A stretch of DNA of 64,000 bases from Gammaproteobacteria bacterium (lineage in GTDB: Bacteria > Pseudomonadota > Gammaproteobacteria > DSM-16500), in the NCBI GenBank assembly GCA_031291175.1, contig JARLJO010000049.1, positions 1 through 64,000 on the forward strand. Direction: 5' to 3'. Positions 35,360 to 44,915 of this stretch are shown piece by piece. Within the stretch, counting starts at the first letter, position 1. Each line of letters starts with the position of its first letter. Below the pieces are notes generated by a model that was not told the DNA's origin, made no database searches, and saw only the letters and a program-made list of their open reading frames with translations. Position numbers and translations under genes: made by a program.

Positions 35360-36985
35360 TTATAGCTCATCGTCGAAATGCACGACTTTGTTGCGACCTT
35401 GCTCTTTTGCCTGGTACATCGCCTTATCTGCGCTCTCTACTAAATTCTGAGCGTTTTGATGATACGAATAGGTTGCAATTCCCATGCTAAAAGTGACAGG
35501 AAAATCGATCCCCTCGGCTTTAAAATTTAATCGTGAAAAATGCTCGCGTATTCTATTGCATAGCTGAAGGCTCACTTCTTTATTCGTTTTAGGTAATATC
35601 AGTACAAATTCGTCGCCGCCATAACGACCCACAATGTCGGTTTTACGTAGCTGAGACAATAAAGACTCCGCCAGTTTTCTCAGCACATAATCACCCATCA
35701 GGTGACCATAGGTATCATTAATTGATTTAAAGTAATCAATATCCAAAATCACCAATGATAATTCCAGCGACTCTTCTTCTGCGCGCTTTATCTCTGCCGA
35801 AACCTGTTGCAAAGTGGCTGTATGATTTAATAGTTCCGTCAAGCTATCACGAACCATAAAAGCACTCAAAATGCCAGATCGCTTTGCGCGAGAACGCACC
35901 GCTGAAACCAAATGTTGCGGCAAAATTGGTTTTGTTAAAAAATCATCGCCGCCGATATTCAACGCCGATAATTGTTTGATTCGATCATCCTCAGTTGAAA
36001 GAAAAATAATAGGAAGGCTTGTGTATGATGCCTGTTGACGAAGCACAGCAGCAAGCTCTATCCCAGAACAGTCCGGCATATAGATGTCCATCAATAAAAG
36101 ATCGGGCTGAAAATCGGCAATCACTTTCATGATTTCCAATGGCTTTGTAGTGATGGAAGTAATCATTCCTGCATCTTGCAAAATCAAAGCGTGGTATTCT
36201 GCTAATGATTGTGAATCATCAATAATCAAAATGCGATAAGGTTGCTTAGCGGTTGACGCTGACATTTGATCCAACACTCTGGTTAAATGAAAAGAGTCGA
36301 TCGGTTTTTGAAAAAAGTAACTGCCGCCTGCCCTCACGGCTTTCAGCCGTGTCAACAAATCGCCCTGATGAGAGACACATAACAACGAAACAGACACATC
36401 TAGCGTTTTGCGCATAGTCACCAGCTCTGCAAGCTCCGCCTCTTCGAAAGAATCAATATCAACGATAATCACCAGCGGTGCTGCTACAGAAAGCGCTTTT
36501 TGCAGTTGAAATATATCTTTTTGTGCGCGCACAAGATAACCTGAATCTAGCAGCTCCTCCCTGAAGTCATGTGCGGCTTCTTTTTTATCGAGAAGATAAA
36601 TAATTTTATTGTCAACAGCACCGGTCAGTGAAAAAGAAACTGCACCCAGCTTTTCTGCCGAGACGAACTTAGACATCGGCGCTAAATTAGCTAACAAAAA
36701 ATTTACTTCCTGTATTTGTTCTGAATCGATTTTAATTTCTTGATCCATTAATACTTTCAAAAAAGCTTCCAACTGGCGAGCCGCCTGGCTTAATGCATGA
36801 TAACCATAAGTGGCGGAAGAACCACACAGGCTATGTATTTCGCGATGAAAATCCGCCAACTTTTTAGGGTCTTGATGTTTTTGCAAACTGGCCCATTGCT
36901 CTTCAATTCCGTCAATACGAGCAGGCAATTTATTTGCGTAATCTTCAAAAAGCAGTCTTAATTTTTCCTGCACTTTGTTATTCAC
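35360..36985 (-). CDS. Hpt-REC-REC-GGDEF response regulator / diguanylate cyclase
   Basis: A protein of about 541 residues. An N-terminal Hpt-like helical domain carries REIHSLCGSSATYG with the likely phospho-His. A degenerate receiver follows (about 125-245). Next comes an intact receiver (about 250-370: ILIIDDSQ, LLLMDIYMPD with the phospho-Asp, and STEDD/TKP). The GGDEF domain has an intact RYGGDEF active site and an RxxD inhibitory site (RKTD) five residues before it, so cyclic-di-GMP synthesis with feedback control is expected. The chosen GTG at 36985 overlaps the upstream receiver's stop as GTGA; a GTG at 37000 is also possible. Confidence 0.9.
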   Translation of the reverse strand: MNNKVQEKLRLLFEDYANKLPARIDGIEEQWASLQKHQDPKKLADFHREIHSLCGSSATYGYHALSQAARQLEAFLKVLMDQEIKIDSEQIQEVNFLLANLAPMSKFVSAEKLGAVSFSLTGAVDNKIIYLLDKKEAAHDFREELLDSGYLVRAQKDIFQLQKALSVAAPLVIIVDIDSFEEAELAELVTMRKTLDVSVSLLCVSHQGDLLTRLKAVRAGGSYFFQKPIDSFHLTRVLDQMSASTAKQPYRILIIDDSQSLAEYHALILQDAGMITSITTKPLEIMKVIADFQPDLLLMDIYMPDCSGIELAAVLRQQASYTSLPIIFLSTEDDRIKQLSALNIGGDDFLTKPILPQHLVSAVRSRAKRSGILSAFMVRDSLTELLNHTATLQQVSAEIKRAEEESLELSLVILDIDYFKSINDTYGHLMGDYVLRKLAESLLSQLRKTDIVGRYGGDEFVLILPKTNKEVSLQLCNRIREHFSRLNFKAEGIDFPVTFSMGIATYSYHQNAQNLVESADKAMYQAKEQGRNKVVHFDDEL

Positions 36986-37371
36986 GGTTGCGATTCCCAC
37001 ATCTCATTGATTGTTTGCGCAAGCATCATAGGATCAAATGGTTTATTAATGACGCCTAAAATACCCATTGTTTTATATTCTGCAATTTCATTTGATTGGA
37101 TTTTTGCGGTCATGAAAATAGCAGGCACTTTTTTCAAGGGCGCAATTTTATGAAGCTCTTCTAACGTTGTGATACCATCCATCTCCGGCATCATCACATC
37201 TAATAAAAATAAATCCGGCGCAAAGCTTTCAGCCACCTCTAGAACCTCAACGCCGGTATTGCAATATTTGACAACAAAGCCACCCAGCTCCTCTAGCGCT
37301 ATTTGGGCAATGACACGAATATCATCTTCATCTTCGGCATACAAAATTCGTTTTAGCGGTTTAGCTGGCAT
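36982..37371 (-). CDS. Single-domain response regulator (CheY-like)
   Basis: A 129-residue stand-alone receiver. Acidic pocket residues are in YAEDEDD, the phosphorylated Asp in LFLLDVMMPEMDG, the Thr in FMTAK and the Lys in NKPFDP. There is no output domain, so it acts by protein contact or as a phosphate shuttle. It lies between the hybrid kinase and the GGDEF regulator on the same strand and overlaps the latter's start, so it is a natural middle step of a phosphorelay from kinase to cyclase. Confidence 0.92.
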   Translation of the reverse strand: MPAKPLKRILYAEDEDDIRVIAQIALEELGGFVVKYCNTGVEVLEVAESFAPDLFLLDVMMPEMDGITTLEELHKIAPLKKVPAIFMTAKIQSNEIAEYKTMGILGVINKPFDPMMLAQTINEMWESQP

Positions 37372-37385
37372 TGTTTCTTCCTTTA

Positions 37386-37433
37386 GTTGACTGGAGCCCT
37401 ATCAGGGCTACCCTGTTTTTTATAAAAGCCCGG
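37386..37433. repeat. R2 element, copy c (minimal form)
   Basis: GTTGACTGGAGCCCTATCAG then GGCTACCCTGTTTTTTATAA and AAGCCCGG keep the R2 head and end but only a mini-hairpin CAGGG-CTA-CCCTG of the central stem. It separates the hybrid kinase stop from the receiver start. Confidence 0.75.
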
Positions 37434-37447
37434 CATAACCTTGAGAA

Positions 37448-40400
37448 CTATTCCATCTCCTCGAGAATATGGTTAATCACTTCTAAGAGCTCTTGATTTG
37501 ATGTTTCTGTCTTGATTAATGCGCGCCTAACATATTGCGAATAATCTTGGCCCAACTCAATGGCTGAAAACACGATGACAGGAATACTATGATTTAAGAA
37601 CTCTGGCAAAAGTGAAACGCCATTTCCATCAGGCAGTAACAAATCCAAGATAGCCAAATCAAACTTACCATTGTGAATCTTGTCCAGTGTCGACTGAATC
37701 GTGTCAACCGTGGTGACCTTCGCCCGCCCTTGTAATAAAGTCTTCACGACGTTATTAGTCGCTATATCATCCTCTACCAACAAAACATGCGGGTAGCGTT
37801 GCTTCACTTTAGTTTCACTCGCTTTGACTGACAATGGAGAGTCGGCCTTATTCGGATACCAGAGCGGTAAGTCGAAATAAAAAATGGCGCCATGGCCTTC
37901 CATACTAGTAAAGCCAAGTAACCCACCTAATTTTTCGATAATGGACTTACTGATACTCAATCCAAGTCCCGTGCCGCCTTTCTCTCTGGATGCGGAAGAA
38001 TCTGCTTGTGAAAATTTCTGGAAGATCTTAGCCTGAAATTCAGATGGAATGCCCGCACCTTTATCGCTTACCGACACGCGCACCCTATCATCGATAACCA
38101 TTGTTTTAACGATAACAGCCTCATTTTTTGGCGAAAACTTAACTGCATTTGAAATTAAATTCGTCAAGACCTGAACCAATCGGTCTGGATCCACATTCAC
38201 CATAGCATCGGTCGCACCGGGAGAAAACTGAAGCTGCGTCTCAAATTTTTCCGCATACATTTTGTTTGCGTGGATAGCTGCTTTCACTATCTTATTAATA
38301 TCCAGGACTTCTAAGTGAAAACGCATTTTTCCGGATTCAATTTTTTCCATATCCAGAATATCATTAATTAATAACAACAAGCGGTCACTGTTATGATTCG
38401 CAATAGAAAGCAGTTTGGCCATTTTTTCTGGTGCCTGATCAACCATTCCACCCACAATCAACCCTAATGCGCCGCGTATTGACGTCAATGGCGTGCGCAA
38501 CTCATGACTGACAACGGAAATAAATTCATTCTTCAGTTTTTCCACTTTTTTTCTTTCCGTGATATCTCTCACAATGGTGACTGACACATCTTGCTTATTG
38601 AGATGCATGATGGATGCGCTAATCTCAATGGGAAAACCCTCCCTGCTCTTTCTCACTCCTTCAGATTCCAAAACCATTTTTTCAGGAAATTGTTTTAGCT
38701 TTTCTGTCAGGCCAGGAATCAATAAATCAATATTTTTGTTATTCAATTCTGAAGCCGCATAACCAAATATTTCAGAGGTAAGCGGGTTAAAGGAAACAAT
38801 CATGCCCTTTTCGTCAATTGTCATAATGCTATCTGATGCGGATTCAACAATGGCTGTTTTATAACCTTCACTTTCTCTTAACGCCACCTCTGTTGATTTA
38901 CGTTGAATAAATTGTGCGATTTGCGCACCAATCGCCGCCATCATCTTGATTAATGAATCATCCGGTATTTGTTTTTTCTGCGTCAAAAACTCGACTACAC
39001 CCAATACTTTATTTTGTAACAAAATGGGAAAGCACAACGCCGAATGTAGACCAAGGTCTTTTGCCGCCGCAGGAAAATTTCGATCAACCACGATATCGAA
39101 AATATAAGCGGGTTGCGCTGAATTCCAAACCCGACCTGGCAAGCCCACACCAATTTGCACTTCCGTTTGCAGCATAGCATTTTTGTAAGCCTCTCCAGAG
39201 AGAGTAGATTGACACCAAAATCCTACACAACGCATCTTCCGTATCTGGTAATCAGCCATCCACATGACACCGACATCCCACTCCAAAAGCTCGCAAATCG
39301 CCTGAATGACTTTATTCCCGCAGCTCTCGACATTGGGTGCTTCTGATAATATTTTGATAACAGCATATTGTGCTGATAAACGCTGCTCTGCTTTCTTACG
39401 CTCACCGATATCAGTATGCGAACCCGCCATTCGCACAGCCACGCCTTGATCATCGCGCAAAGCTTCACCGACCGAACGATACCAATGATATTCTCCTGAT
39501 TTTTGTTTTAATCTAAACTCAATATCAAACGGAGCATAATGTTCTAGATGCTCTTTTATTGCTTCAAACGTACGATCATAATCATCCGGATGCAGTGCCA
39601 TCTTAAAAAAATCTAATTTGGGTGGCACTTCATGCTCGGCATATCCCAGCATTGTTTTATAATAAGGCGAATAAAATACTTGATCTGTCCCGACCTTCCA
39701 ATCCCATAAGCCAACATGGCTTCCTCTTACTGCTAGCGCATAACGCTCTTCACTCTCTTGTAATCGTCTATTGGTACGCAACAGCTCTTGCTCAGCCTTG
39801 ACGACACGACGAACCAAGGGGATAACTTGTAAACGCAGCAATAACAAACCAATCACGATAGCAATGACGATAAATGGCAAAATATAATGGAGATTCTCTT
39901 TTATTGGCTCATAGATTTCCGAGGTTTCCATATCAACAATCATACCCAAACCGAGATGATCAACCGGACCATAGGCTGCTAATAAGCGTTTTTGTTGATA
40001 GGTGTAAGAAGTAATGACACCGGACTGTCCTGCCAATGCATAATCGGCCGGTAAAAACTGAGTAGACATCGCTTTTGTCGTATGAAAAACATCGCCTAAA
40101 CGAGAAGAATAACAAGACTGCTCTTTGTCGCCGGTTGAAGTACAAACAATAAATGAACCGGTTTTTCCAATGAGCTGATTACTGGCAATGCCCATGTCAA
40201 TATTATACAAAGGCCATTCCGCAACAATCATGCCTGAATTAGATAAACTCGGACTGACAGCAACCATCACTTGGATATACCAACCGTCTTTCCAAAGCAA
40301 ATTGGATGGCGCCTCACTGGTATTTAACCGAGCAAAGAAAACGGGCTTCTCTATAAAATTACCTAGTGACGCTAAGGTATTGCCAAAACGGTCATTGATT

Positions 40401-41353
40401 TTGACCGCAGAAAATCCTTCTGCTAAAAATAAATTTAAAACGTCTTTATAGTTTTCCGCCTGATTACTATCACCTTGACTGAGCAAATCTTTTTGAAAGA
40501 TGGAGTTGACACGAATCACATTTAAAACTTGAAAGACATGATTGATTTCATTTTCGAACAAACTGCTTTTGTCTTCTAAGATTTGCTGGAAAGATTCCCC
40601 TGTCTTTGTGGCCTGCTGCTTTGCAATAGTGACAAAGCTTGCTAAGCCAACAATTAAAGCAACGCATAACAAAATGGCCGTGCTGAGCAGCAGTATTTTA
40701 GTATCCTGGCGACCTTCATATAATCCTGCACTCGATTCATTGGTTCGCCAATAACTCCAAAAACAAACACTGATCGCGGTAAAACAAATGGCTGATTGCA
40801 GTGACATTTGGGTGTAGCTATACCAGTTATACAAGAATTCAATTTTGAGAATGTAACCAGCAAGGCCAAGCACACCGATCAAAAACAAAATGAAAATAAA
40901 TATTTCGATACACATTGCCAATATTTTTATGCGAGAAAAACTCAGCAAAATAAGGATCAATCCAGACAGCATGAATGAAAAGGTGGTATTGAGTGCCATG
41001 CGCCCGGGAGGGGCATCCGCCATCGGCATCCAGGCCTGCAGAAAAATTTCATCAATATGAAGATCAATATTGAAAATAACTTCAATGGCTGTCAAAGCGC
41101 CAATGATAAAAATCAAACTGCCTAAAACAATTTGGGCTGGCCTTGTACCGTAAAATGGGTGAAACAAAAAAAACAACGCGAGACCTGTCATGATAAAACA
41201 AATCGCACCATTAAAAACTAAGGGGGTAAAACCAGGATGAACTTGCGTGAGCATAGGGATATGGGCTATCCACCCTGCTATGGCAGACAAACCCAACAGA
41301 ATTGGTATTAAAGCAAGCAATGTCCAGACTGTTCTCATCTTTAAACCTTTCAT
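37448..41353 (-). CDS. Hybrid sensor histidine kinase
   Basis: A 1301-residue inner-membrane kinase. About seven membrane helices fill residues 1-235. An extracytoplasmic sensor region follows to a further helix near 485-505. Then come a PAS domain (about 530-655, ending in a PAC segment), a GAF domain (about 670-815), a second PAS (about 825-940), HisKA with the phospho-His in SHELRTPLTS (about 957), a HATPase with DRLVQVLTNLISNAVKFSP and GTGLGLSI, and a C-terminal receiver with ILDLLLPDGNG. The ligand is unknown. It is the upstream member of the kinase-receiver-GGDEF cluster and probably controls cyclic-di-GMP output. A second ATG lies at codon 6. Confidence 0.92.
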   Translation of the reverse strand: MKGLKMRTVWTLLALIPILLGLSAIAGWIAHIPMLTQVHPGFTPLVFNGAICFIMTGLALFFLFHPFYGTRPAQIVLGSLIFIIGALTAIEVIFNIDLHIDEIFLQAWMPMADAPPGRMALNTTFSFMLSGLILILLSFSRIKILAMCIEIFIFILFLIGVLGLAGYILKIEFLYNWYSYTQMSLQSAICFTAISVCFWSYWRTNESSAGLYEGRQDTKILLLSTAILLCVALIVGLASFVTIAKQQATKTGESFQQILEDKSSLFENEINHVFQVLNVIRVNSIFQKDLLSQGDSNQAENYKDVLNLFLAEGFSAVKINDRFGNTLASLGNFIEKPVFFARLNTSEAPSNLLWKDGWYIQVMVAVSPSLSNSGMIVAEWPLYNIDMGIASNQLIGKTGSFIVCTSTGDKEQSCYSSRLGDVFHTTKAMSTQFLPADYALAGQSGVITSYTYQQKRLLAAYGPVDHLGLGMIVDMETSEIYEPIKENLHYILPFIVIAIVIGLLLLRLQVIPLVRRVVKAEQELLRTNRRLQESEERYALAVRGSHVGLWDWKVGTDQVFYSPYYKTMLGYAEHEVPPKLDFFKMALHPDDYDRTFEAIKEHLEHYAPFDIEFRLKQKSGEYHWYRSVGEALRDDQGVAVRMAGSHTDIGERKKAEQRLSAQYAVIKILSEAPNVESCGNKVIQAICELLEWDVGVMWMADYQIRKMRCVGFWCQSTLSGEAYKNAMLQTEVQIGVGLPGRVWNSAQPAYIFDIVVDRNFPAAAKDLGLHSALCFPILLQNKVLGVVEFLTQKKQIPDDSLIKMMAAIGAQIAQFIQRKSTEVALRESEGYKTAIVESASDSIMTIDEKGMIVSFNPLTSEIFGYAASELNNKNIDLLIPGLTEKLKQFPEKMVLESEGVRKSREGFPIEISASIMHLNKQDVSVTIVRDITERKKVEKLKNEFISVVSHELRTPLTSIRGALGLIVGGMVDQAPEKMAKLLSIANHNSDRLLLLINDILDMEKIESGKMRFHLEVLDINKIVKAAIHANKMYAEKFETQLQFSPGATDAMVNVDPDRLVQVLTNLISNAVKFSPKNEAVIVKTMVIDDRVRVSVSDKGAGIPSEFQAKIFQKFSQADSSASREKGGTGLGLSISKSIIEKLGGLLGFTSMEGHGAIFYFDLPLWYPNKADSPLSVKASETKVKQRYPHVLLVEDDIATNNVVKTLLQGRAKVTTVDTIQSTLDKIHNGKFDLAILDLLLPDGNGVSLLPEFLNHSIPVIVFSAIELGQDYSQYVRRALIKTETSNQELLEVINHILEEME

Positions 41354-41386
41354 CCTGAAAAGTGGTCATTAAGACAGTGAAACCAG

Positions 41387-42049
41387 CTAGCCTCCTGGCA
41401 AACCAAAAATGAACGCTATCCAATGACTTAGCAACATAATCGGCGGACCTATAATATAAGATAATACGCCAGTGACCATCAAAAGAACTAATATTAAAAG
41501 ACTGTAAGGCTCAATCCTTGAGACTTGCCAAGCCATTCTACCGGGTAATAAGTTTGATAAAACACGACCGCCATCCAAAGGCGGGATTGGAATACAGTTT
41601 AATACGCCTAAAACTAAATTAATCATGATCCCAGCTTCCCCCATTAAAACCAGAGGAACACCTAGCCATGCGTTACCATCTAGCAATAATATGCCGATTT
41701 TTGCAGTTGCAGCCCAAAAAATTGCCATTAATAGGTTGGAAACAGGTCCAGCTAAGGCAACAATGGCCATATCACGGCGAGGATTGCGTAAGTTGCGAGC
41801 ATCGACTGGTACGGGCTTTGCCCAGCCAAAGATAAAACCACTAAAAAACAACATCAATAGTGGAACCACAATGGTTCCCATCAGATCAATGTGTTTAATC
41901 GGGTTAATCGTTAGACGACCAGACAAACGAGCAGTTTGATCGCCAAATTTAGATGCTACCCATCCATGAGCCACTTCGTGCAAAGTAATAGCAAAAAGTA
42001 CGGGCAACGCCCAGATGGCAACTTTCTGTGCAATAGTTAATTCGGGCAT
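41387..42049 (-). CDS. Site-2 protease-like (M50) membrane metalloprotease
   Basis: A 220-residue protein with about six membrane helices. The zinc site is given by HEVAH near residue 23 and the third ligand by PPLDGGRVL near residue 155. The short form lacks PDZ domains and matches the YwhC/FtsH-linked S2P subgroup rather than RseP. Substrate unknown. The hybrid kinase gene begins 33 bases downstream on the same strand, but functional linkage is not implied by that alone. Confidence 0.88.
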   Translation of the reverse strand: MPELTIAQKVAIWALPVLFAITLHEVAHGWVASKFGDQTARLSGRLTINPIKHIDLMGTIVVPLLMLFFSGFIFGWAKPVPVDARNLRNPRRDMAIVALAGPVSNLLMAIFWAATAKIGILLLDGNAWLGVPLVLMGEAGIMINLVLGVLNCIPIPPLDGGRVLSNLLPGRMAWQVSRIEPYSLLILVLLMVTGVLSYIIGPPIMLLSHWIAFIFGLPGG

Positions 42050-42095
42050 AGAATCATTTTCTTAGTGAGAAAAAAACATCATATCAACAAACAGC

Positions 42096-42644
42096 TCATC
42101 CATATAGGCCTGGTTTAGGACAGGTCAAATTACGATGGATCAAATCACTTATTTGACGTTTAAACTCTTCCCAGGGAAATAGCTTTTTCTGGCCATTTTT
42201 TTCTTGGCAAATATTTAAATTGCTGTGTTTTTCTAAAAGTGCATTAAATGTGTCTGTCTGATAAAGTGCTTTAAGAGCTGATTCACTGCTGCAATCATCA
42301 ACTTGCTTTATGATTTTTGACATAAGCTTGTCGAGTTCGTCATAACGCTCTTTATCCAACCAATTTGAGATCGTCCCGCGAGCATATTCTTCTTTACTCA
42401 TTGAAAGCTCTTTTTTGATGAACTGTTTAATGGGCTCAAATGGAACAGGGACAGCAACGACAGGGACCACAGCGGTGGTAAAATATTTATCAGATTGAAA
42501 GAAAGTAAAACTACATCGCACCCATCTTTTGGCAAAATCAGAACAGGCCGGCAAGGCTGGTGATAGAAACTGGTTGGGATATTTGGCTATATCCGATTGG
42601 CGCAAAGCAAAAATAGATCGACGTAACAAATTGTTTCTGAACAT
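42096..42644 (-). CDS. Orphan hypothetical protein
   Basis: A 182-residue protein with no recognised domain. Its N-terminus (MFRNNLLRRSIFALRQ) is basic and amphipathic, without a Sec signal, and a hydrophobic Val/Pro-rich patch lies near 57-68. The remainder is charged and helical with several cysteines. It starts 58 bases from the divergently oriented ZIP gene and stops 46 bases before the M50 gene. The N-terminus resembles a mitochondrial presequence, which would fit a secreted effector, but this is a guess. Confidence 0.5.
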   Translation of the reverse strand: MFRNNLLRRSIFALRQSDIAKYPNQFLSPALPACSDFAKRWVRCSFTFFQSDKYFTTAVVPVVAVPVPFEPIKQFIKKELSMSKEEYARGTISNWLDKERYDELDKLMSKIIKQVDDCSSESALKALYQTDTFNALLEKHSNLNICQEKNGQKKLFPWEEFKRQISDLIHRNLTCPKPGLYG

Positions 42645-42702
42645 CCTCTCCCCCGAATGCGTGAAATTTTATTATGCAAATAAAGAATAAGTCATTACTA
42701 TT

Positions 42703-43494
42703 ATGCATACCTCAACCAGCGAGATTATAGGCATGTCTCTCATTATTTACAAAGTCATTGCTGGTGCGCTGATATTTTTTATCAGTCTCATTGCAGTTGC
42801 CTACCCTCTTAAGGTACGCGCGCGCCCTACGCACCACTGGGCTTTAGAATTAGGCGATGCTTTCGCTAGCGGTATCTTTTTAGGCGCAGCTCTGTTTCAC
42901 ATGCTTCCGGATGCTATTGCCGACTTTTCCCAAACTTTAGGTAACACCACTTATCCTGTGGCTGAACTTTTTTGTGCGGGTGGCTTTTTACTGTTACTTT
43001 TCTTTGAAAGACTGTCAGGGAACGCTTCTTCACACCCGCATGGATCCACCATTCCTTTTGTCATCGCCATCATTATTATCATTCACTCATTGATTGAAGG
43101 GGCGACGCTTGGGGTGAATACTACCTTTGCTACTGCTTCGATTATCTTTCTTGCCATCATTGCGCACAAAAGCTCAGAAAGTTTTACTTTAGCCATCACA
43201 CTGAATCGCAGTTCTTTGTCGTTAAAAAACACGTTGATTGTGATTGGTATCTTTTCTCTCATGACGCCGCTTGGGATTGCCTTGGGTACGACGCTGACTT
43301 TTTATTTGCATGAACGGATTGGACTGCTTCTGACTGCGGGTTTTAATGCGTTTGCTGCAGGGACGTTTTTGTATATGTCTACTTTGCATCATATTAACCA
43401 TCATCAGCGCTCGCATGAGGGCGAGGGGTTGGCTGAGTTTTTTGCTTTGCTGGCTGGGCTTTGTATTATGGCTTTGTTGGCGGTTTGGTCTTAG
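42703..43494 (+). CDS. ZIP-family metal transporter
   Basis: A 263-residue inner-membrane protein with eight predicted helices. The metal-binding residues of helix IV (HSLIEGATLG) and helix V (HKSSESFTLAI) fit the ZIP consensus (HxxxEG and HKxPE, here with Ser for Pro), and a His-rich loop (SSHPHGS and HHINHHQRSH) is present. Zinc or another divalent cation is the likely substrate. The frame opens at 42703, with a second ATG at 42733; neither has a strong ribosome-binding site. An R2 palindrome and a terminator follow the stop. Confidence 0.85.
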   Translation: MHTSTSEIIGMSLIIYKVIAGALIFFISLIAVAYPLKVRARPTHHWALELGDAFASGIFLGAALFHMLPDAIADFSQTLGNTTYPVAELFCAGGFLLLLFFERLSGNASSHPHGSTIPFVIAIIIIIHSLIEGATLGVNTTFATASIIFLAIIAHKSSESFTLAITLNRSSLSLKNTLIVIGIFSLMTPLGIALGTTLTFYLHERIGLLLTAGFNAFAAGTFLYMSTLHHINHHQRSHEGEGLAEFFALLAGLCIMALLAVWS

Positions 43495-43506
43495 GCTTTT
43501 TTTAAA

Positions 43507-43606
43507 TTGACTGGGGTCCTGTCAGGGTAGGTTTACTTTTTTCGTGCTCGTAAACTCCGCGCGTAAAAAGCAAACCTACCCTGACACCCCGTTTTTTTAA
43601 TAAAAG
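43507..43606. repeat. R2 element, copy d (full length)
   Basis: Arms GTCAGGGTAGGTTT (43521-43534) and AAACCTACCCTGAC (43572-43585) are perfect and extend further with one mismatch into T/A runs; outer GGGG/CCCC also pair. The spacer contains TTCGTGCTCG and CCGCGCG. It begins 13 bases after the ZIP stop codon and ends with CCCCGTTTTTTTAATAAAAG. Confidence 0.9.
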
Positions 43607-43614
43607 CCAAATAT

Positions 43615-43645
43615 AAAAAAGCCGGAGATGATCTCCGGCTTTTTT
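43615..43645. terminator. Bidirectional terminator between ZIP gene and mdh
   Basis: Stem GCCGGAGA/TCTCCGGC (43621-43628, 43632-43639) with a TGA loop, six A before and six T after, so it can stop both the rightward ZIP and the leftward mdh transcripts. Confidence 0.93.
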
Positions 43646-43660
43646 GTTTTTAAAACCAGA

Positions 43661-44650
43661 TTAAATCAATTCTAGTTCTTGTACTGCATCGCGTTCTTTA
43701 CGTAATTCGTCTAACGTCAAATCGAATTTGGTTTTGCTGAATTCGTTTAATGTTAAACCGGTCACTACCTTCAATTTTCCGCCTTCTGTTCTGCATGGAA
43801 CTGAGAAAATCAAACCTTCATCCACGCCGTATTCACCTTGCGAACAACGTGCAACGGAAAAGCTTTCGCCAGCAACAGTGTCATGAGTCAAGTGGTATAC
43901 GGAGCTGATTGCAGCATTGGCAGCAGATGCGGCGGATGAGGCGCCTCTGACTTTAATGACTTCTGCACCACGTTTTTGAACGGTAGTGATGAAGTCATTT
44001 TGTAACCAATTTAAATCGGTAATGACTTCTGGTACAAACTTGCCGTCAATTTTTGCATGGTAGAAATCAGGATATTGCGTCGCTGAGTGATTGCCCCAAA
44101 TCGTCATTTCAGTAATGGATGTGACATCAACGCCAGCTTTTTTCGCAAGCTGTGTTCTTGCTCTTAGCTCATCTAGCGCGGTCATTGCAAAAAAACGATC
44201 CTTAGGAATATTAGGCGCGTTATTCATTGCGATCAAACAGTTGGTATTGCAAGGGTTGCCGACAACAAATACTCTGACATCTTCTGCGGCATTGTCATTG
44301 ATTGCCTTACCTTGGGTAGTAAAAATATTGCCGTTGATTCGGAGAAGATCCGCGCGCTCCATACCATCTTTACGTGGAACGGAACCGACCAAGAGCACCC
44401 AATTGGCATCGCGCATAGCGACATTCACTTCAGAGGTACAAACGATTTTTTTCAACAAAGGAAACGCGCAATCTTCCAATTCCATTGCAACGCCTTTCAA
44501 GGAAGGCAATGCTTGCTCAAGCTCAAGCAATTGCAATTCAATTTCGGTATCAGGGCCTAGCATTTGGCCGGAAGCAATTCTGAATACTAAAGCATAACCG
44601 ATTTGTCCAGCAGCGCCGCTGATAGCGACTTTTACGCGTTTTTTAGCCAT
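43661..44650 (-). CDS. mdh: Malate dehydrogenase
   Basis: A 329-residue NAD-dependent enzyme of the TCA cycle, of the long cytosolic-like group found in many proteobacteria. The Rossmann motif is [13 protein letters not shown], substrate-binding arginines lie in [15 protein letters not shown], and the catalytic His is in [18 protein letters not shown] precedes the ATG. It is flanked by two inverted, nearly identical R2 copies and ends at a bidirectional terminator. Confidence 0.96.
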   Translation of the reverse strand: MAKKRVKVAISGAAGQIGYALVFRIASGQMLGPDTEIELQLLELEQALPSLKGVAMELEDCAFPLLKKIVCTSEVNVAMRDANWVLLVGSVPRKDGMERADLLRINGNIFTTQGKAINDNAAEDVRVFVVGNPCNTNCLIAMNNAPNIPKDRFFAMTALDELRARTQLAKKAGVDVTSITEMTIWGNHSATQYPDFYHAKIDGKFVPEVITDLNWLQNDFITTVQKRGAEVIKVRGASSAASAANAAISSVYHLTHDTVAGESFSVARCSQGEYGVDEGLIFSVPCRTEGGKLKVVTGLTLNEFSKTKFDLTLDELRKERDAVQELELI

Positions 44651-44742
44651 GAGATAACTCCTTGAGATAATGTGGCGATATTCTAGCGCGAAAGTTGCAC
44701 GAGTTGCGAATGAAAATTCTACCCAATCTCGACACTACGCCG

Positions 44743-44839
44743 CTTTTATAAAAAACGGGGTGGCAGGGTAGGTTTACTTTTTACGCGCGCAGCCTACTGG
44801 CGAGCACGAAAAAAGTAAACCTACCCTGACAGGACCCCA
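44743..44839. repeat. R2 element, copy e (full length, inverted)
   Basis: The reverse-oriented copy upstream of mdh. Its arms are perfect over 19 bp (44764-44782 and 44810-44828: CAGGGTAGGTTTACTTTTT and complement). Outer ACGGGGTGG and GACAGGACCCCAG match the R2 ends. Arms are almost the same as copy d on the other side of mdh, but the loop differs. Confidence 0.9.
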
Positions 44840-44915
44840 GCCCATTTAGCTTTTTGGCAAAGAACAACCAGTATGAAAATTTGACAACCCTGAAGTTCCC
44901 CCCGATACTACCCCC

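Noticed and set aside
26200-40700. Shared 18-base word TGCTGAGCAGCAGTATTT in the TM2 gene and the hybrid kinase
   Set aside because: Both encode Lys-Ile-Leu-Leu-Leu-Ser in frame, flanks are unrelated, and no other similarity exists; most likely chance.
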